From assembly GCA_023434825.1 (NCBI GenBank), contig JAEYSH010000116.1, forward strand, positions 1-31,765: 31,765 bases of DNA. The letters run 5' to 3'. The DNA is from Methanobacteriota archaeon (lineage in GTDB: Archaea > Methanobacteriota > Methanobacteria > Methanobacteriales > Methanobacteriaceae). A program made the translations under genes and the position numbers. Shown piece by piece: positions 30,593 to 31,765 of the stretch. Below the pieces are notes generated by a model that saw nothing but the letters and a program-made list of their open reading frames with translations, had not been told where the DNA came from and did not search any database. The first letter of the stretch is position 1. Each line of letters begins with the position of its first letter.

Positions 30593-31765
30593 ATGGCAAG
30601 ATTTGAAGATAAGATCGACTTGTACGACGACAGAGGCAATCTTGTTGAAGAACAAGTTCCACTAGAAGCCCTAAGTCCATTGAGAAACCCAGCGATCAAG
30701 AGTATCGTGCAAGGTATCAAGAGGACCATAGCAGTAAACCTTGAAGGTATAGAAAATGCTCTAAAATCCGGAAAGGTTGCTGGAGGAAAGATATTAGGTA
30801 GAGAAATGGATCTAGACATAGTTGGAAATGCTGAAGCCATAGCACAAGAAGCAAAAGAAATGATTCTTGTAGAAGAAGGTGACGACACTAACGTCGAACT
30901 TCTCGCAGGTGGTAAAAGGGTATTAGTTCAAATACCAACAGCAAGACTAGATGCAGCAGCAGAATATTCTGCAACATCATTAGTCACATCATCAGCATTT
31001 ATCCAGGCTATTGTTAACCAATTTGATGTCAGCATGTATGATGCAAACGTGGTAAAAGCTGCCGTATTAGGTAGATACCCACAAACTGTAGAGTACGCAG
31101 GCGGAAACATTGCAACCATGCTTGATGTGCCTCAGAAATTAGAAGGCCCAGGTTACTCATTAAGAAACATTATGGTGAACCACGTAGTTGCAGCAACCCT
31201 CAAAAACACCATGCAAGCAGCAGCTTTATCCAGTCTTCTCGAACAAACAGCAATGTTTGAAATGGGAGATGCAACTGGAAGATTCGAAAGAATGCACTTG
31301 CTCGGTTTAGCTTACCAGGGAATGAATGCAGACAACTTAGTATTCAACCTCGTTAAAGACAACGGTAAAGAAGGAACTGTCGGTTCTGTTATTAACGATA
31401 TAGTTGCTAAAGCAGAAGAAGACGGTATCATCGGTGTCGAAAAAACATTAGGTGACTTTAAAGTATATGGAACAGATGATCTGGCTAAATGGAACGCATA
31501 CAACGCAGCAGGACAAATGGCAGCTACAATGGTTAACCAAGGTGCTGCAAGAGCTGCTCAAGGTGTATCCTCCACATTATTATACTACAACGATGTTCTT
31601 GAATTTGCTACTGGTCTACCTGGTGTAGACTTCGGTAGAGCTGAAGGTGTAGCAGTAGGATTCTCCTTCTTCAGTCACTCCATCTATGGTGGAGGTGGAC
31701 CTGGTATCTTTAACGGTAACCACATCGTTACAAGACACAGTAAAGGATTTGCTATACCATGCGTA
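30593..31765 (+). CDS. mcrB: Methyl-coenzyme M reductase subunit beta (3' end beyond window)
   Basis: The frame is open to the last base: 391 codons of about 443. The protein begins MARFEDKIDLYDDRGNLVEE and includes LRNPAIKSIVQGIKRT, ATLKNTMQAAALSSLLEQ, MHLLGLAYQGMNADNLVF and GGGGPGIFNGNHIVTRHSKG, all diagnostic of McrB. With the alpha and gamma subunits it forms the nickel-F430 enzyme that releases methane from methyl-coenzyme M and coenzyme B. AGGAGGG lies 5 bases before the ATG. Codon use shifts sharply from the neighbours toward C-ending codons (AAC, TTC, GAC, ATC), as expected for one of the most highly expressed genes. Assigned to the type I (mcr) form by similarity to the Methanothermobacter sequence I recall; the mrt form is not fully excluded. 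Confidence 0.96.
   Translation, partial: MARFEDKIDLYDDRGNLVEEQVPLEALSPLRNPAIKSIVQGIKRTIAVNLEGIENALKSGKVAGGKILGREMDLDIVGNAEAIAQEAKEMILVEEGDDTNVELLAGGKRVLVQIPTARLDAAAEYSATSLVTSSAFIQAIVNQFDVSMYDANVVKAAVLGRYPQTVEYAGGNIATMLDVPQKLEGPGYSLRNIMVNHVVAATLKNTMQAAALSSLLEQTAMFEMGDATGRFERMHLLGLAYQGMNADNLVFNLVKDNGKEGTVGSVINDIVAKAEEDGIIGVEKTLGDFKVYGTDDLAKWNAYNAAGQMAATMVNQGAARAAQGVSSTLLYYNDVLEFATGLPGVDFGRAEGVAVGFSFFSHSIYGGGGPGIFNGNHIVTRHSKGFAIPCV

Noticed and set aside
30508..30888. Open frame on the minus strand overlapping the start of mcrB, with others further along mcrB
   Set aside because: Antisense shadows of the strongly biased mcrB codon use; no ribosome site and Ser/Pro-rich, unlike real proteins here.
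1..31765. CRISPR arrays, insertion sequences, prophage or integrase signs
   Set aside because: No regularly spaced repeats, transposase-like frames or terminal inverted repeats were seen; gene order resembles that of other Methanobacteriales.

Overview
The window looks like a chromosomal segment of a mesophilic, AT-rich methanogenic archaeon of the Methanobacteriales, probably Methanobacterium or a close relative. The evidence: it ends inside mcrB (methyl-coenzyme M reductase beta subunit); it carries comB, mmp10 and mmp7; it encodes a cell-wall enzyme with pseudomurein-binding repeats, a wall polymer restricted to this group and Methanopyrus; and it holds small genes I know from Methanothermobacter (MTH1175-, MTH1184- and MTH1187-like). 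Shine-Dalgarno sites of the GGAGGTGAT type are frequent, intergenic DNA is very AT-rich, and some genes look leaderless. I saw no tRNA or rRNA, insertion sequence, CRISPR array or prophage.

Layout. 1-2267: a DHA2-type MFS exporter running off the left edge and a UbiA-family prenyltransferase (minus strand). 2656-4097: a GerW/YtfJ - DUF2953 (YtfI) - GerW-like operon, the archaeal version of a pair best known from spore-forming bacteria. 4109-5447: an Lrp/AsnC regulator and a DUF4013 membrane protein. 5941-9473: a secreted or anchored protein of unknown function, Trm1, and a CPBP (CAAX-type) membrane protease coupled to a stand-alone homologue of the type I restriction HsdR C-terminal domain. 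9504-12275: a 923-residue secreted pseudomurein enzyme (glycoside-hydrolase-like domain, four pseudomurein-binding repeats, transglutaminase/C71-like peptidase domain) whose start appears to be an ATT codon. 12776-16476: a DegT/DnrJ aminotransferase, an MscS-related TM-helix protein, a thiamine-binding MTH1187 homologue and a TtuA/TtcA-like tRNA thiolase. 16506-18135: two tandem secreted M14-like mini-metallopeptidases. 18474-22661: a co-directional minus-strand run of TRAM protein, ComB, TraB/PrgY protein, DUF1922 zinc ribbon and GTPBP1-like GTPase. 22856-26289: small proteins (one PRC-barrel), a gene overlapping mmp7, mmp7 itself and a membrane-anchored metallophosphoesterase. 26331-27754: mmp10 preceded by a 40-residue membrane protein. 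27927-29995: an unknown gene, then a DUF134 regulator, two NifX-like proteins and a 2[4Fe-4S] ferredoxin. 30593 to the end: mcrB.

How the parts fit. The right third reads as a methyl-coenzyme M reductase support region: coenzyme M synthesis (ComB), MCR post-translational methylation (Mmp10), MCR activation (Mmp7), possible iron-sulfur cofactor carriers (NifX-like pair plus ferredoxin), and the mcr operon. A palindrome, TGAATATATATTCA, lies directly in front of the DUF134-nifX operon. It recurs in the divergent promoter region that drives the 40-residue protein/mmp10 on one side and an unknown gene on the other, so the DUF134 protein may tie the two together. The middle of the window is a second theme: cell-wall remodelling and envelope functions.
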